Assembly: GCA_900313435.1 (NCBI GenBank)
Contig: OMRF01000192.1
Location: forward strand, 1-6,252
Length of the DNA: 6,252 nt
Direction of reading: 5' to 3'
Source: an uncultured Lachnospiraceae bacterium
GTDB taxonomy: Bacteria; Bacillota; Clostridia; Lachnospirales; Lachnospiraceae
Part shown: positions 1-6,161 of the stretch, in pieces
Layout: every line of letters begins with the position of its first letter
Numbering within the stretch: the stretch's first letter is position 1
Notes under the pieces: generated by a model
Told to the model about the DNA's origin: nothing
The model's database searches: none
What the model saw: the letters and a program-made list of their open reading frames with translations, nothing else
Position numbers and translations under genes: made by a program

Positions 1-68
1 AAACCTCGGAAATTTATAAATATCAACTATGAGTTGGTAAATAGCCAATAGCCATATCCCCTTATTTG

Positions 69-101
69 ATTATGCAGGCGAAGCATTACACAGCCATTAC
101 C
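69..101 (-). promoter_or_regulatory. Putative response-regulator operator and promoter for a gene beyond the left edge
   Basis: Read on the minus strand, GGTAATG (101-95), a 4-base spacer and TGTAATG (90-84) form a direct repeat with an 11-base period. After 9 more bases comes CATAAT (74-69), a 5/6 match to the -10 consensus, preceded by TG. There is no recognisable -35 box; the repeat occupies that place, as expected for an activator-dependent promoter. Over 21 bases the element matches the one in front of the kinase gene at 18 positions. It starts 17 bases after the regulator stop codon and points away from it, so it should drive a gene outside the window. No terminator separates it from the regulator gene. 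The remaining 68 bases to the left edge hold no credible gene start and would be leader RNA. Confidence 0.62.
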
Positions 102-117
102 CCTGTCTCCCTTAGAT

Positions 118-912
118 TTACCCTTTCTTGAAGTGTATCGACGCATTCTTGATCTCTGCCCAGCTGTATTCGACCATGTATCTGCCGTCGTAGGCGTTTA
201 CCGCTTCCATGTCGCCGTCAAGCATATGATAATAGTCGCAGTCCAGAAGATCCCTTCTGATGGCGATCTGCCGGTGTTCCCTGATCAGCACATCCTCCAT
301 GCCGATCTCCCGGAGCGTATTTCGAAGGTCATTGATGAGCACCCGTATACGATTCTGCTCGGCCCTGGTATCTCCGCCCTCCTGCCACAGCGCAAGGGCT
401 ATCTCGCCGGTGGTGCAGGCGGCGCCCTCCCTGTCTATAAGATAGGCAAGCAGCTCCTTTGACTGCTTTCTGGCAAAGATCAGGGGCTTGCCGTGCCAGT
501 AAACATCGAAATGCCCAAAGCACTTTATCACAAGCTTGTCCTTGGGCTGCTTCTTTTCAGGCGGGAGATATTCAAGCTCTTTTTTGATATCCTCCACGCT
601 CACGGGCTTCAGAAGATACCCTTGAGCCTTGATCTTGAACGCCTCCACGGCATAATCTCTGTAACCTGTGATAAATACGATCCTGGTCGAGGGAGAAAGC
701 TCCTTTGTCTGAAGTGCGAAATCCAGACCGGATATCCCGGGGATCTCTATATCAGAAAAAACTATATCCGGCCTTTTCCCCGATCTGATGGCCTCCAGCG
801 CCTGCAATGCCCTGTTGAAGGTCATGATCTCTGCATCCGGTGCCGCCTTTTCAATTACACTTGCTGTTTCTTTCAGGACACTCTCTTCATCATCGATCAC
901 AAAAATCAGCAT
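118..912 (-). CDS. Response regulator: receiver domain fused to a SARP-like winged-helix DNA-binding domain
   Basis: This is a cytoplasmic transcription factor, probably phosphorylated by the kinase encoded just upstream. Residues 1-115 are a receiver domain: acidic pair D7-D8, phosphoacceptor D54 (FSDIEIPG), switch residues T82 and Y99, and K102 in LLKP. Residues about 127-222 form a winged helix of the Trans_reg_C/SARP type (CFGHFDVYWHGKPL, then KSKELLAYLIDREGAACT, ALW and NDLRNTL). The tail (223-264, with CDYYHML, GRYM and YSWAE) resembles the first part of the bacterial transcriptional activator (BTAD) helical domain of SARP proteins, but the protein ends there, so no full TPR/BTAD region exists. 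The start codon overlaps the kinase stop by 7 bases (ATGCTGA), implying translational coupling; a GAGG lies just upstream. Two in-frame stops (TAA-ATC-TAA) close the gene. The receiver call is firm; the SARP-like call is good; the target genes are inferred. Confidence 0.93.
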   Translation of the reverse strand: MLIFVIDDEESVLKETASVIEKAAPDAEIMTFNRALQALEAIRSGKRPDIVFSDIEIPGISGLDFALQTKELSPSTRIVFITGYRDYAVEAFKIKAQGYLLKPVSVEDIKKELEYLPPEKKQPKDKLVIKCFGHFDVYWHGKPLIFARKQSKELLAYLIDREGAACTTGEIALALWQEGGDTRAEQNRIRVLINDLRNTLREIGMEDVLIREHRQIAIRRDLLDCDYYHMLDGDMEAVNAYDGRYMVEYSWAEIKNASIHFKKG

Positions 913-2219
913 TTTCCTCTTCTTTCCAGCCTGATAACCACTTTTGTCCCCTTACCGGGTTCTGAATCTATTATCAGTTTTCCTCCGCAAATACTCTCTA
1001 TCCTCTCCCGGACATTGGCAAGACCCACATGGCTCTTGTTTCCCTCCGCAAGACTGATTGCCTCATTATTGTCATTAGAAAAACCGGGCCCGTCATCCTC
1101 TACCGACAGCTCTACAACGTCACCCAGGAACCTGGTCCTTATGATAACGGTTCCCTTTCCGCTGTTCTTTTTGCGGATCCCGTATGTCACCGCATTCTCA
1201 ACCAGCGGCTGCAGCGTAAGGGTCGGCAGCTTGAAATCGGTGGTCGCAAGGAAATATTCGACCGAAAGATCATCTCCGAAGCGAAGCTTCTGCAGCGCCA
1301 GATATCCCTTTACATGATCAAGTTCCGTCAGAAAATCAACAGGCCTGTCCGTGGTGAGGGAATCCATATTGTGGCGGAGATACGCGACGAAAATATCGAT
1401 AGCCTCCTGCGCCTTTGCTGCATCATTACCGCAGATATGCCTGATCGTGATCAGGCTGTTGTACAGAAAATGAGGCTGTATCTGCGCCAGAAGGATATCG
1501 AGCTTGAGCCTGGAATTCTCCGCTTCCTTTATGTAGTAACGCTCCGTCTGATCACTGAAAATAAAGGTCAGCATAAAGACCGCAGCGATGACTGAACTCA
1601 GCGCGATCAGATGTATGCCAAAAACCCTTGACTGGATCACCATTGCGATCATCGGAAAGACCGAATAGATGATGAAGGCGTAACGCTGCTTTTTTGTCAG
1701 GGATCTTCTCTTGACAAAGACCGCCAGCAGGTTTACTGCCATTATCAGGATCGTAGGCGCGACCAGAACCGGAAACAGCGGTCCCCTCGTGTAGATGTTG
1801 TACTGATCCACATTGTATATCGCTCCGGTAAAGAAATTGCTGACCAGCAAAACAACGTACACAAGCCAGAAAGCCAAAGAGACCCTGAAAAACGGACTCA
1901 CGAACCACTTTTTTTCGCCGCTTTGATACAGGAGGAAAGCCGTTATGATAACCGTTAGAACGGAGGCAAAAAATGCCTGGCCGAAGAGCACTATCTCAGA
2001 CAACAGCGGCCAAAAGGCGCTGTCCTGCCTTGAATACGTCAATCCCCTTGTCAATATGCAAAGGACATAAAGATCGAGTACTGCGAAAAGCAAAAAGAAG
2101 AAGTATCTGGTCTTTTTCTCGATATTGCTGCTTATGAATACCTGTACAAGTCCTATAGTGGCTATGACAAGCCCTGCCACCACAAGGATAAGATTTATTG
2201 TTCTGATCTCACCGGTCAT
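906..2219 (-). CDS. Seven-helix membrane sensor histidine kinase, LytS/YehU type
   Basis: This is the membrane sensor kinase of the two-component pair. Numbered from the ATG at 2219 (437 aa), residues about 8-222 contain seven hydrophobic segments (near 10-29, 38-60, 73-97, 111-130, 148-169, 180-197 and 202-221) with no sizeable extracellular domain, so the signal is probably sensed in or at the membrane; the ligand is unknown. A short linker (SDQTERYYIKEAENSRLKL) leads to the His_kinase (PF06580-type) box AQIQPHFLYNSL with phosphoacceptor H250. The HATPase_c domain follows, with the N box LQPLVENAVTYGI (N342), the G1 box VEDDGPGF (about 374-381) and the G2 box HVGLANVRERI (about 397-407). 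An in-frame GTG at 2228 would add three residues; I prefer the ATG because a GAGAG at 2232-2228 lies 8 bases before it and would overlap the GTG. Such kinases usually partner LytTR or AraC-type regulators; here the partner has a SARP-like output. Confidence 0.93.
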   Translation of the reverse strand: MTGEIRTINLILVVAGLVIATIGLVQVFISSNIEKKTRYFFFLLFAVLDLYVLCILTRGLTYSRQDSAFWPLLSEIVLFGQAFFASVLTVIITAFLLYQSGEKKWFVSPFFRVSLAFWLVYVVLLVSNFFTGAIYNVDQYNIYTRGPLFPVLVAPTILIMAVNLLAVFVKRRSLTKKQRYAFIIYSVFPMIAMVIQSRVFGIHLIALSSVIAAVFMLTFIFSDQTERYYIKEAENSRLKLDILLAQIQPHFLYNSLITIRHICGNDAAKAQEAIDIFVAYLRHNMDSLTTDRPVDFLTELDHVKGYLALQKLRFGDDLSVEYFLATTDFKLPTLTLQPLVENAVTYGIRKKNSGKGTVIIRTRFLGDVVELSVEDDGPGFSNDNNEAISLAEGNKSHVGLANVRERIESICGGKLIIDSEPGKGTKVVIRLERRGKC

Positions 2220-2271
2220 TTGGCACACTCTCGGAATTGTTCAACAGGTTCTGAACTGCATACTCTGTTTT

Positions 2272-2309
2272 ATTTTACCGAACCAAGCATTACACAAACA
2301 TTACACAAA
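2272..2309 (-). promoter_or_regulatory. Promoter of the two-component operon with a perfect 11-base tandem repeat (putative autoregulatory operator)
   Basis: On the minus strand the 11-mer TTTGTGTAATG occurs twice in perfect tandem (2309-2299 and 2298-2288). Viewed as heptamers, this is TGTAATG, 4 bases, TGTAATG. Ten bases after the second copy is TAAAAT (2277-2272), a 5/6 match to the -10 box. No -35 box is visible and the repeat sits where one would be. Transcription would begin near 2265, leaving a leader of about 45 bases before the kinase ATG. A run of nine T (2329-2321) upstream might help polymerase binding. SARP-type activators are known to bind heptamer direct repeats with an 11-base period, the last copy about 8 bases from the -10 box, so binding by the regulator of this operon is a reasonable inference. 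Confidence 0.65.
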
Positions 2310-2381
2310 GAATCGCTGATAAAAAAAAAGGGGCTGTCGCACTATATTGATGACTATCCTAAGGAGATAGGGCAAATATGT

Positions 2382-2421
2382 AAAAAAAAGATCATAAGAG
2401 ACTTCCCGCCTCTTATGATCT
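2382..2421 (-). terminator. Intrinsic (Rho-independent) terminator of the radical SAM-permease-unknown operon
   Basis: The arms 2389-2400 and 2410-2421 are perfect 12-base inverted complements (11 pairs from GATCATAAGAG plus one A-T pair), enclosing a 9-base loop. Read on the minus strand, the hairpin is followed at once by a run of eight T (2389-2382; the first T also pairs in the stem). It begins 33 bases after the stop codon of the 219-residue gene. There is no T run on the plus-strand side, so it is directional and ends transcription coming from the right. It insulates the two-component operon downstream. Confidence 0.93.
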
Positions 2422-2454
2422 CTATTACAATTCCGGAATTTTTTACCTTTACGC

Positions 2455-3114
2455 CTATTCAAGATGCATGGCGCTGTGGTATTCCATTGCCCCGCCTTCA
2501 AATTCAAAATAATTGTTGAAGTCGAAATCTATGATCTCTCCCGTCACATTGTCCCTTGTTCCCTCATGTACGAGATAGCCATCAGCGGATCTTGAGAACA
2601 TGAAGGTTAATTTATGCCCCGTCATCTGAACGGTCTTGTCAAGCTTCACGCAGAGCCTCTTGAAGCCCGTCATCGGGAAGCATACTCCGCAGAGCTTGTC
2701 GCAGGCATCTCTGAAACGATCGCCATAGGACTTATTGTCGGGTCCGTCCGGGAAGACCTTGTCGGCATTTATAAAATCCGAAGAGGAAACGCACCAGTCA
2801 AAACGCTTGCGCCACACATTCAGTATCTTCCCTCTCTCGTGACGATAGACAGGTCTGCAGACATAATCAACGGATCCCGGAACTATGAAATCACTCTCAC
2901 CATCATTCGAAGCATTGTAGGTGACTATGGTACCGCAGCACTCCTTTATGAGCGGATCCGTCGCGGTCTCGTTCGATCTGTGCTTGAAGAGGATCAGACC
3001 ATCCTCGGCCTCGACATGGACATCAAGCTTTTCAAATTCCGCCCTGATCGATGCAATATTGCACTTTCCATCCTCGGCCATCTGGTTTAAGCGGTCACGG
3101 AGCACATCAGCCAT
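2455..3114 (-). CDS. Hypothetical protein, 219 aa, third gene of the operon
   Basis: I do not recognise a family with confidence. The protein is soluble, with no signal peptide or membrane segment, mixed charge and an acidic C-terminus. It has nine cysteines (18, 59, 60, 86, 108, 138, 142, 145, 155), many for a cytosolic protein this size. Three of them form CX3CX2C at 138-145 (CDKLCGVC), which could bind a metal. Residues 40-97 (LILFKHRS, then PLIKECCGTIV, then VDYVCRPVYRHERGK) weakly recall the strand pattern before the active-site lysine of RnlA-type RNA ligases (ECRG...RPxxKFF), but no KxDG nucleotidyltransfer motif follows at the right distance, so activity is not claimed. The ATG at 3114 has an AAAGGA SD 10 bases upstream. 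It starts 40 bases after the permease stop with no terminator between, and is followed by the operon terminator, so it is probably co-transcribed with the permease. Confidence 0.85.
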   Translation of the reverse strand: MADVLRDRLNQMAEDGKCNIASIRAEFEKLDVHVEAEDGLILFKHRSNETATDPLIKECCGTIVTYNASNDGESDFIVPGSVDYVCRPVYRHERGKILNVWRKRFDWCVSSSDFINADKVFPDGPDNKSYGDRFRDACDKLCGVCFPMTGFKRLCVKLDKTVQMTGHKLTFMFSRSADGYLVHEGTRDNVTGEIIDFDFNNYFEFEGGAMEYHSAMHLE

Positions 3115-3154
3115 TTATGCTGTTTCCTTTCTATCAGATGATGATCATTTTGGA

Positions 3155-4522
3155 TCAGCCGCCCGCTATCAGGGTAACTATTCGGACGGCGAACAACGCG
3201 AATATTACCCACATCACAGGCTTAATATCTTTGATCTTTCCTGTAAATATCTTGATAAGCGTCCATACGACTACTGCGAACATGATACCCGTTGCGATTG
3301 AATATGAGAAAGGCATCATGATGACCGCAAGATAAGCACCTACCACATCGGCAATATCGCCGTCGAAGTTGATCTTCGTGATGGACTTCAGCATCAGCAT
3401 TCCGACATAGATGAGCGCCGGAGCTGTAGCGAAGGACGGTATTGCAAGGAATACCGGTGCAAGGAAGAGTGCGAGAACGAACATGCAGCCTGTAGTGAAT
3501 GCGGTAAGTCCTGTCTTTCCACCCTCAGCAACACCGGCAGAGGACTCGACGAATGAGGTGACCGTTGATGTTCCGAGGCACGCACCGACTGTTGTTCCGA
3601 TAGCGTCCGCCATGAGAACCCTGCCGCCCCTGGGAAGCTTTCCGTCCTTGTCAAGAAGGCCTGCCTTGTCGGCAACACCTACGACGGTTCCGATGGTATC
3701 AAAGAGATCGACATAGAGGAAGGCGAATACTATCGCGATGAACTGAATTATATGTGAGCCGACCCATTCAAAATTGAAGTGGAAGGCTGTGTTCTCAATG
3801 CCCGAAAGCTGGAGTCCCTGTGAGAAATCAGGGAATACCGAATATACTCCGGCTTCCACGTCAACAACATACCAGCCGGTCTTTTCCGCTACCATACCGA
3901 GAACCCAGGTAGCGATGATCCCGATAAGAACAGCTCCCTTGACCTTGAAATGAGTGAGCACGAGGATAAGGACGAAACCAATGATCGCAAGAGCAACCGG
4001 GGCAGAGCCGAGATCACCGAGATCGAGAGGTGTCGCAAGCCCGTCCGGATTGATGACGATGCCGGCACCTTTAAGACCGATGAAGGCTACGAAAAGTCCG
4101 ATACCAGCTGAAATACCGCTCTTCAGAGACTGCGGTATACCGTTCAGTATCGCCTCTCTCGCCTTGAAGAGTGAAAGGATTATGAAGATGATACCTTCAA
4201 CAAAGACCGCCGTAAGAGCGATGGTGAAAGGGTTTTCCACATCCGCCAGCTCATTCAGGCAGACTGTATAGGCAAAGTACGCGTTCAGTCCCAGTCCCGC
4301 AGACAGCGCTATGGGATAATTCGCAAGAAATGCCATTACGAAGGTCGCGACTGCCGAAGCAATAGCCGTAGCAACAAATACACCGCTCCGATCCATTACA
4401 GTTCCCAGGATGTTGGGATTAACTGCCAGGATGTACGCCATCGTAAGGAATGTAGTGATACCCGCGATGACCTCTGTTTTTACATCAGTGCCACGTTCCT
4501 TCAGGTGAAAGATCTTTTCCAT
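3155..4522 (-). CDS. NCS2 family purine (guanine/hypoxanthine/adenine) permease, AzgA/PbuG-like
   Basis: This is an integral membrane importer of purine bases, probably a proton symporter, of the AzgA branch of the NCS2 (nucleobase-cation symporter-2) family. The 455-residue length is typical. It opens with the family start MEKIFHLKERGTDVKTEVIAGITTFLTMAYIL. Other hallmarks are NYPIALSAGLGLNAYFAY (68-85), VDLFDTIGTVVGVADKAG (271-288) and GTSTVTSFVESSAGVAEGGKTGLTA (317-341); the second and third hold the substrate-site helices. About a dozen or more hydrophobic segments run through the protein. Bacillus relatives PbuG and PbuO take up hypoxanthine, guanine or adenine; the exact base cannot be read here. 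The start is secure: an in-frame TAA lies three codons before the ATG and no other start codon lies between. The gene follows the radical SAM gene by 53 bases and has an unusual SD arrangement (separate entry). Confidence 0.95.
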   Translation of the reverse strand: MEKIFHLKERGTDVKTEVIAGITTFLTMAYILAVNPNILGTVMDRSGVFVATAIASAVATFVMAFLANYPIALSAGLGLNAYFAYTVCLNELADVENPFTIALTAVFVEGIIFIILSLFKAREAILNGIPQSLKSGISAGIGLFVAFIGLKGAGIVINPDGLATPLDLGDLGSAPVALAIIGFVLILVLTHFKVKGAVLIGIIATWVLGMVAEKTGWYVVDVEAGVYSVFPDFSQGLQLSGIENTAFHFNFEWVGSHIIQFIAIVFAFLYVDLFDTIGTVVGVADKAGLLDKDGKLPRGGRVLMADAIGTTVGACLGTSTVTSFVESSAGVAEGGKTGLTAFTTGCMFVLALFLAPVFLAIPSFATAPALIYVGMLMLKSITKINFDGDIADVVGAYLAVIMMPFSYSIATGIMFAVVVWTLIKIFTGKIKDIKPVMWVIFALFAVRIVTLIAGG

Positions 4523-4555
4523 GTTTCTTCTTTACCGGTTCTTCCGGTCCTCCTT
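4523..4555 (-). promoter_or_regulatory. Permease ribosome-binding site split from its start codon by a hairpin
   Basis: Read on the minus strand, the strong SD AAGGAGG (4555-4549) is followed directly by ACCGG-AAGAA-CCGGT (4548-4534), a perfect 5-pair GC-rich stem with a 5-base loop, then 11 bases and the ATG at 4522. The linear SD-to-ATG gap is 26 bases, too long for normal initiation. If the hairpin folds and is skipped, the gap becomes 11 bases, like the SD spacing of the radical SAM gene upstream. No better SD lies nearer; only a weak AAAGAAG is present. A structure-dependent initiation site is inferred from this. Confidence 0.6.
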
Positions 4556-4575
4556 CCTTTTCCCGTCAGTGCCTT

Positions 4576-6054
4576 TTAAGAAGCGCTCTTTTGTCTTTCC
4601 TTGACCTCATCGAGTGTCTCAAAAGCCGCAAGTTCGGGATGCTCCATATGTTCCTTTGAATATCCTTCGTAACCCTTCTTCTTGTGAGGCATTTCGGCCC
4701 AGAGTTCTTCCGCCGCACCCTTCCAGTTTGCAGCGTACTCATCGCATTTTGAGCAGAGCTGCTCGGCAGTCTCCTCGGACTCTGAATTCGTTCCGTGAGC
4801 TCCGGTGCGCTCCACCATTCCGCGAAGAAGCTCGGGATTTTCGAGCATCGGGCAGGGACGCAGATGGTTCCTGTTAAAGGGCTGCCCTTTGTGATATTCC
4901 TTAAAAAGCGGGCTCTGAAGGATCTCAAGTATTGATTTCTCCCTGATGTTGGAATCCGAGAAATGGATGAACACGCAGGGTTCTGCGTCTCCCGACGCAT
5001 TGATATGGAAATAATTTCTTCCTCCGGCGATGCAGCCTCCGACGTACTCCCCGTCATTCTGGAAGTCCATGGGGAAGAAGCCTATATCGCACTCGGGGCT
5101 CCTGTAGGCGCGGATCTTCTTGATCATTTCCTTCCTCTGCTCTACGGAAGGCATAAGAGAAGGAACCGCATTGTTGCCGACAGGCATATAATGGAAATAG
5201 AAGCCGAAACGTGCGCCCTTTTCCGCTATCATGCGAACGAACTTCTCATCCGTGACCGCCTCGATATTCTCCGAGGTATAGCAGATGGAGGTTCCGAAGA
5301 TGATCCCGTACTTCTGGAGAAGATCCATAGCCTTCATGCAGGCCTCATAATGACCTGAACCACGGCGGGCATCATTAGTCTCGGGCGTTCCCTCTATTGA
5401 AAGCTGGAAGGTGATATTTCCAAGCCTTACAACCTCCTTGCAGAACGGCTCGTCTATAAGAGTGGAATTGTCAAAGATCGAAAACTCGACATCATTATGC
5501 TTCTCAGCAAGCTTAAGTATGTCAGCCTTCCTGACCAGCGGCTCTCCGCCTGTCAGCATGTAAAGATAAACGCCGAGCTCCTTACCCTGGGTGATGATCC
5601 TGTCCATCTCATCAAAAGTGAGATTATTCTTGTGCCCGTAAGTTCCGGACCAGCAGCCTGCGCAGTGCATATTGCAGGCGTCTGTAGGATCAAAGAGGAT
5701 GAGCCAGGGAATGTTACAGCCGTACTTCTCGCGGTTTGCGCGGATGAGCTTTGTTCCCCTGAAGAATGCCTCATACCCAAGGTTCAGAAGAAGCATCTTC
5801 GCTACATGGGGATGAGTCTCATCTATGACACGGTTTATGAATTTGACCCAGCGGTTATTGGGATCCTGGATGGCCGCCCTGACCTTTGCGACATTATCCT
5901 TGTTCATAGAGCCTTTTCCCCAGAACTTTTCCGCAAGATCAACAAGCTTCAGATATGATGCGGTTCTTTCTTCCTTTTTCTTGAGATGCTTTAAGAAGCC
6001 TTCGATGGCTACCGAAAACATCTTTCTTTCAGCAGCATGAGCAAGTGACGCCAT
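4576..6054 (-). CDS. Radical SAM protein with SPASM-like C-terminal cysteines, function unknown
   Basis: This is a cytoplasmic Fe-S enzyme expected to cleave S-adenosylmethionine to a 5'-deoxyadenosyl radical; the substrate is unknown. From the ATG at 6054 (492 aa), residues 1-110 are a mostly helical, lysine-rich N-terminal region. The radical SAM core starts near 115 (IPWLILFDPTDACNMHCAGCW); C127, C131 and C134 form CX3CX2C. The SAM-binding GGEP is at 169-172. C-terminal cysteines C341, C360, C401, C434 and C437 (GGCIAGGRNYFHINASGDAEPC, then LRPCPML, then CSKC) are arranged like a SPASM domain that holds auxiliary clusters. The layout fits a widespread Firmicutes COG0535-type group that lacks an assigned reaction as far as I know. 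I chose 6054 because AGGAGG (6071-6066) lies 11 bases upstream; an in-frame TTG at 6132 would extend it by 26 residues but overlaps the -35 box. It is the first gene of its operon. Confidence 0.93.
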   Translation of the reverse strand: MASLAHAAERKMFSVAIEGFLKHLKKKEERTASYLKLVDLAEKFWGKGSMNKDNVAKVRAAIQDPNNRWVKFINRVIDETHPHVAKMLLLNLGYEAFFRGTKLIRANREKYGCNIPWLILFDPTDACNMHCAGCWSGTYGHKNNLTFDEMDRIITQGKELGVYLYMLTGGEPLVRKADILKLAEKHNDVEFSIFDNSTLIDEPFCKEVVRLGNITFQLSIEGTPETNDARRGSGHYEACMKAMDLLQKYGIIFGTSICYTSENIEAVTDEKFVRMIAEKGARFGFYFHYMPVGNNAVPSLMPSVEQRKEMIKKIRAYRSPECDIGFFPMDFQNDGEYVGGCIAGGRNYFHINASGDAEPCVFIHFSDSNIREKSILEILQSPLFKEYHKGQPFNRNHLRPCPMLENPELLRGMVERTGAHGTNSESEETAEQLCSKCDEYAANWKGAAEELWAEMPHKKKGYEGYSKEHMEHPELAAFETLDEVKERQKSAS

Positions 6055-6065
6055 TTCTCTAAAAA

Positions 6066-6071
6066 CCTCCT
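6066..6071 (-). promoter_or_regulatory. Shine-Dalgarno site of the radical SAM gene
   Basis: AGGAGG on the minus strand, 11 bases before the ATG at 6054. It decides the start codon: the longer reading frame from TTG at 6132 has no SD and would begin inside the promoter. Confidence 0.85.
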
Positions 6072-6103
6072 GAATACAAAATGCCTTTTTTACAATCGAA
6101 ATG

Positions 6104-6132
6104 ACTATAATAGCGGCGGCATTTCCGGTCAA
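6104..6132 (-). promoter_or_regulatory. Sigma-A-type promoter of the radical SAM-permease-unknown operon
   Basis: On the minus strand TTGACC (6132-6127) is a 5/6 match to the -35 box and TATAGT (6109-6104) a 5/6 match to the -10 box, separated by the optimal 17 bases. Transcription would start near 6097, giving a leader of about 43 bases that contains the AGGAGG site. The leader is too short for a purine riboswitch. The promoter lies in the 107-base gap after the upstream gene, so the operon has its own start, although no terminator blocks read-through from upstream. Confidence 0.75.
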
Positions 6133-6161
6133 TAAACAAACACTTAAAGATGTAATTTCTC

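Noticed and set aside
21..39. Hairpin with 8-pair stem (TATCAACT/AGTTGGTA) and 3-base loop near the left edge
   Set aside because: It is AT-rich, has an A-C mismatch when read on the minus strand, and is not followed by a clear T run, so it is not supported as a terminator.
23..55. Ten-residue minus-strand reading frame downstream of the left promoter (MAIGYLPTHS)
   Set aside because: The GGGG before its ATG is only two bases away, too near for an SD, and such short frames are common by chance.
493..1317. 274-codon open frame on the plus strand
   Set aside because: It lies antisense across the receiver end and kinase domain, both of which have clear family motifs. Its translation is low-complexity and shows no domain, and it has no promoter or SD of its own.
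1029..1595. 188-codon open frame on the plus strand
   Set aside because: It is antisense to the catalytic part of the kinase. It mirrors codon structure of the real gene and shows no recognisable protein features.
2220..2228. GTG start at 2228 for the kinase
   Set aside because: The nearest SD-like GAGAG overlaps this codon but is correctly placed for the ATG at 2219.
2239..2256. Small inverted repeat GTTCA/TGAAC in the kinase leader
   Set aside because: Five pairs with an 8-base loop; no conserved feature or SD pairing makes it more than chance.
2836..2859. Radical-SAM-like spacing CX3CX2C in the 219-residue protein (residues 138-145)
   Set aside because: The motif sits far from the N-terminus, and the surrounding barrel and GGEP-type motifs are absent, so it is not called as a radical SAM enzyme.
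4566..5057. 163-codon open frame on the minus strand in another frame
   Set aside because: It overlaps the C-terminal third of the radical SAM gene, and its composition (rich in S, R, P) is typical of an out-of-frame reading.
6055..6104. Possible purine riboswitch before the radical SAM-permease operon
   Set aside because: The leader is only about 43 bases, without the three-helix purine aptamer layout or a leader terminator.
6055..6132. 26-residue N-terminal extension of the radical SAM protein from TTG at 6132
   Set aside because: The TTG is the first half of the -35 box and the added stretch covers the promoter and the SD; AGGAGG points to the ATG at 6054.
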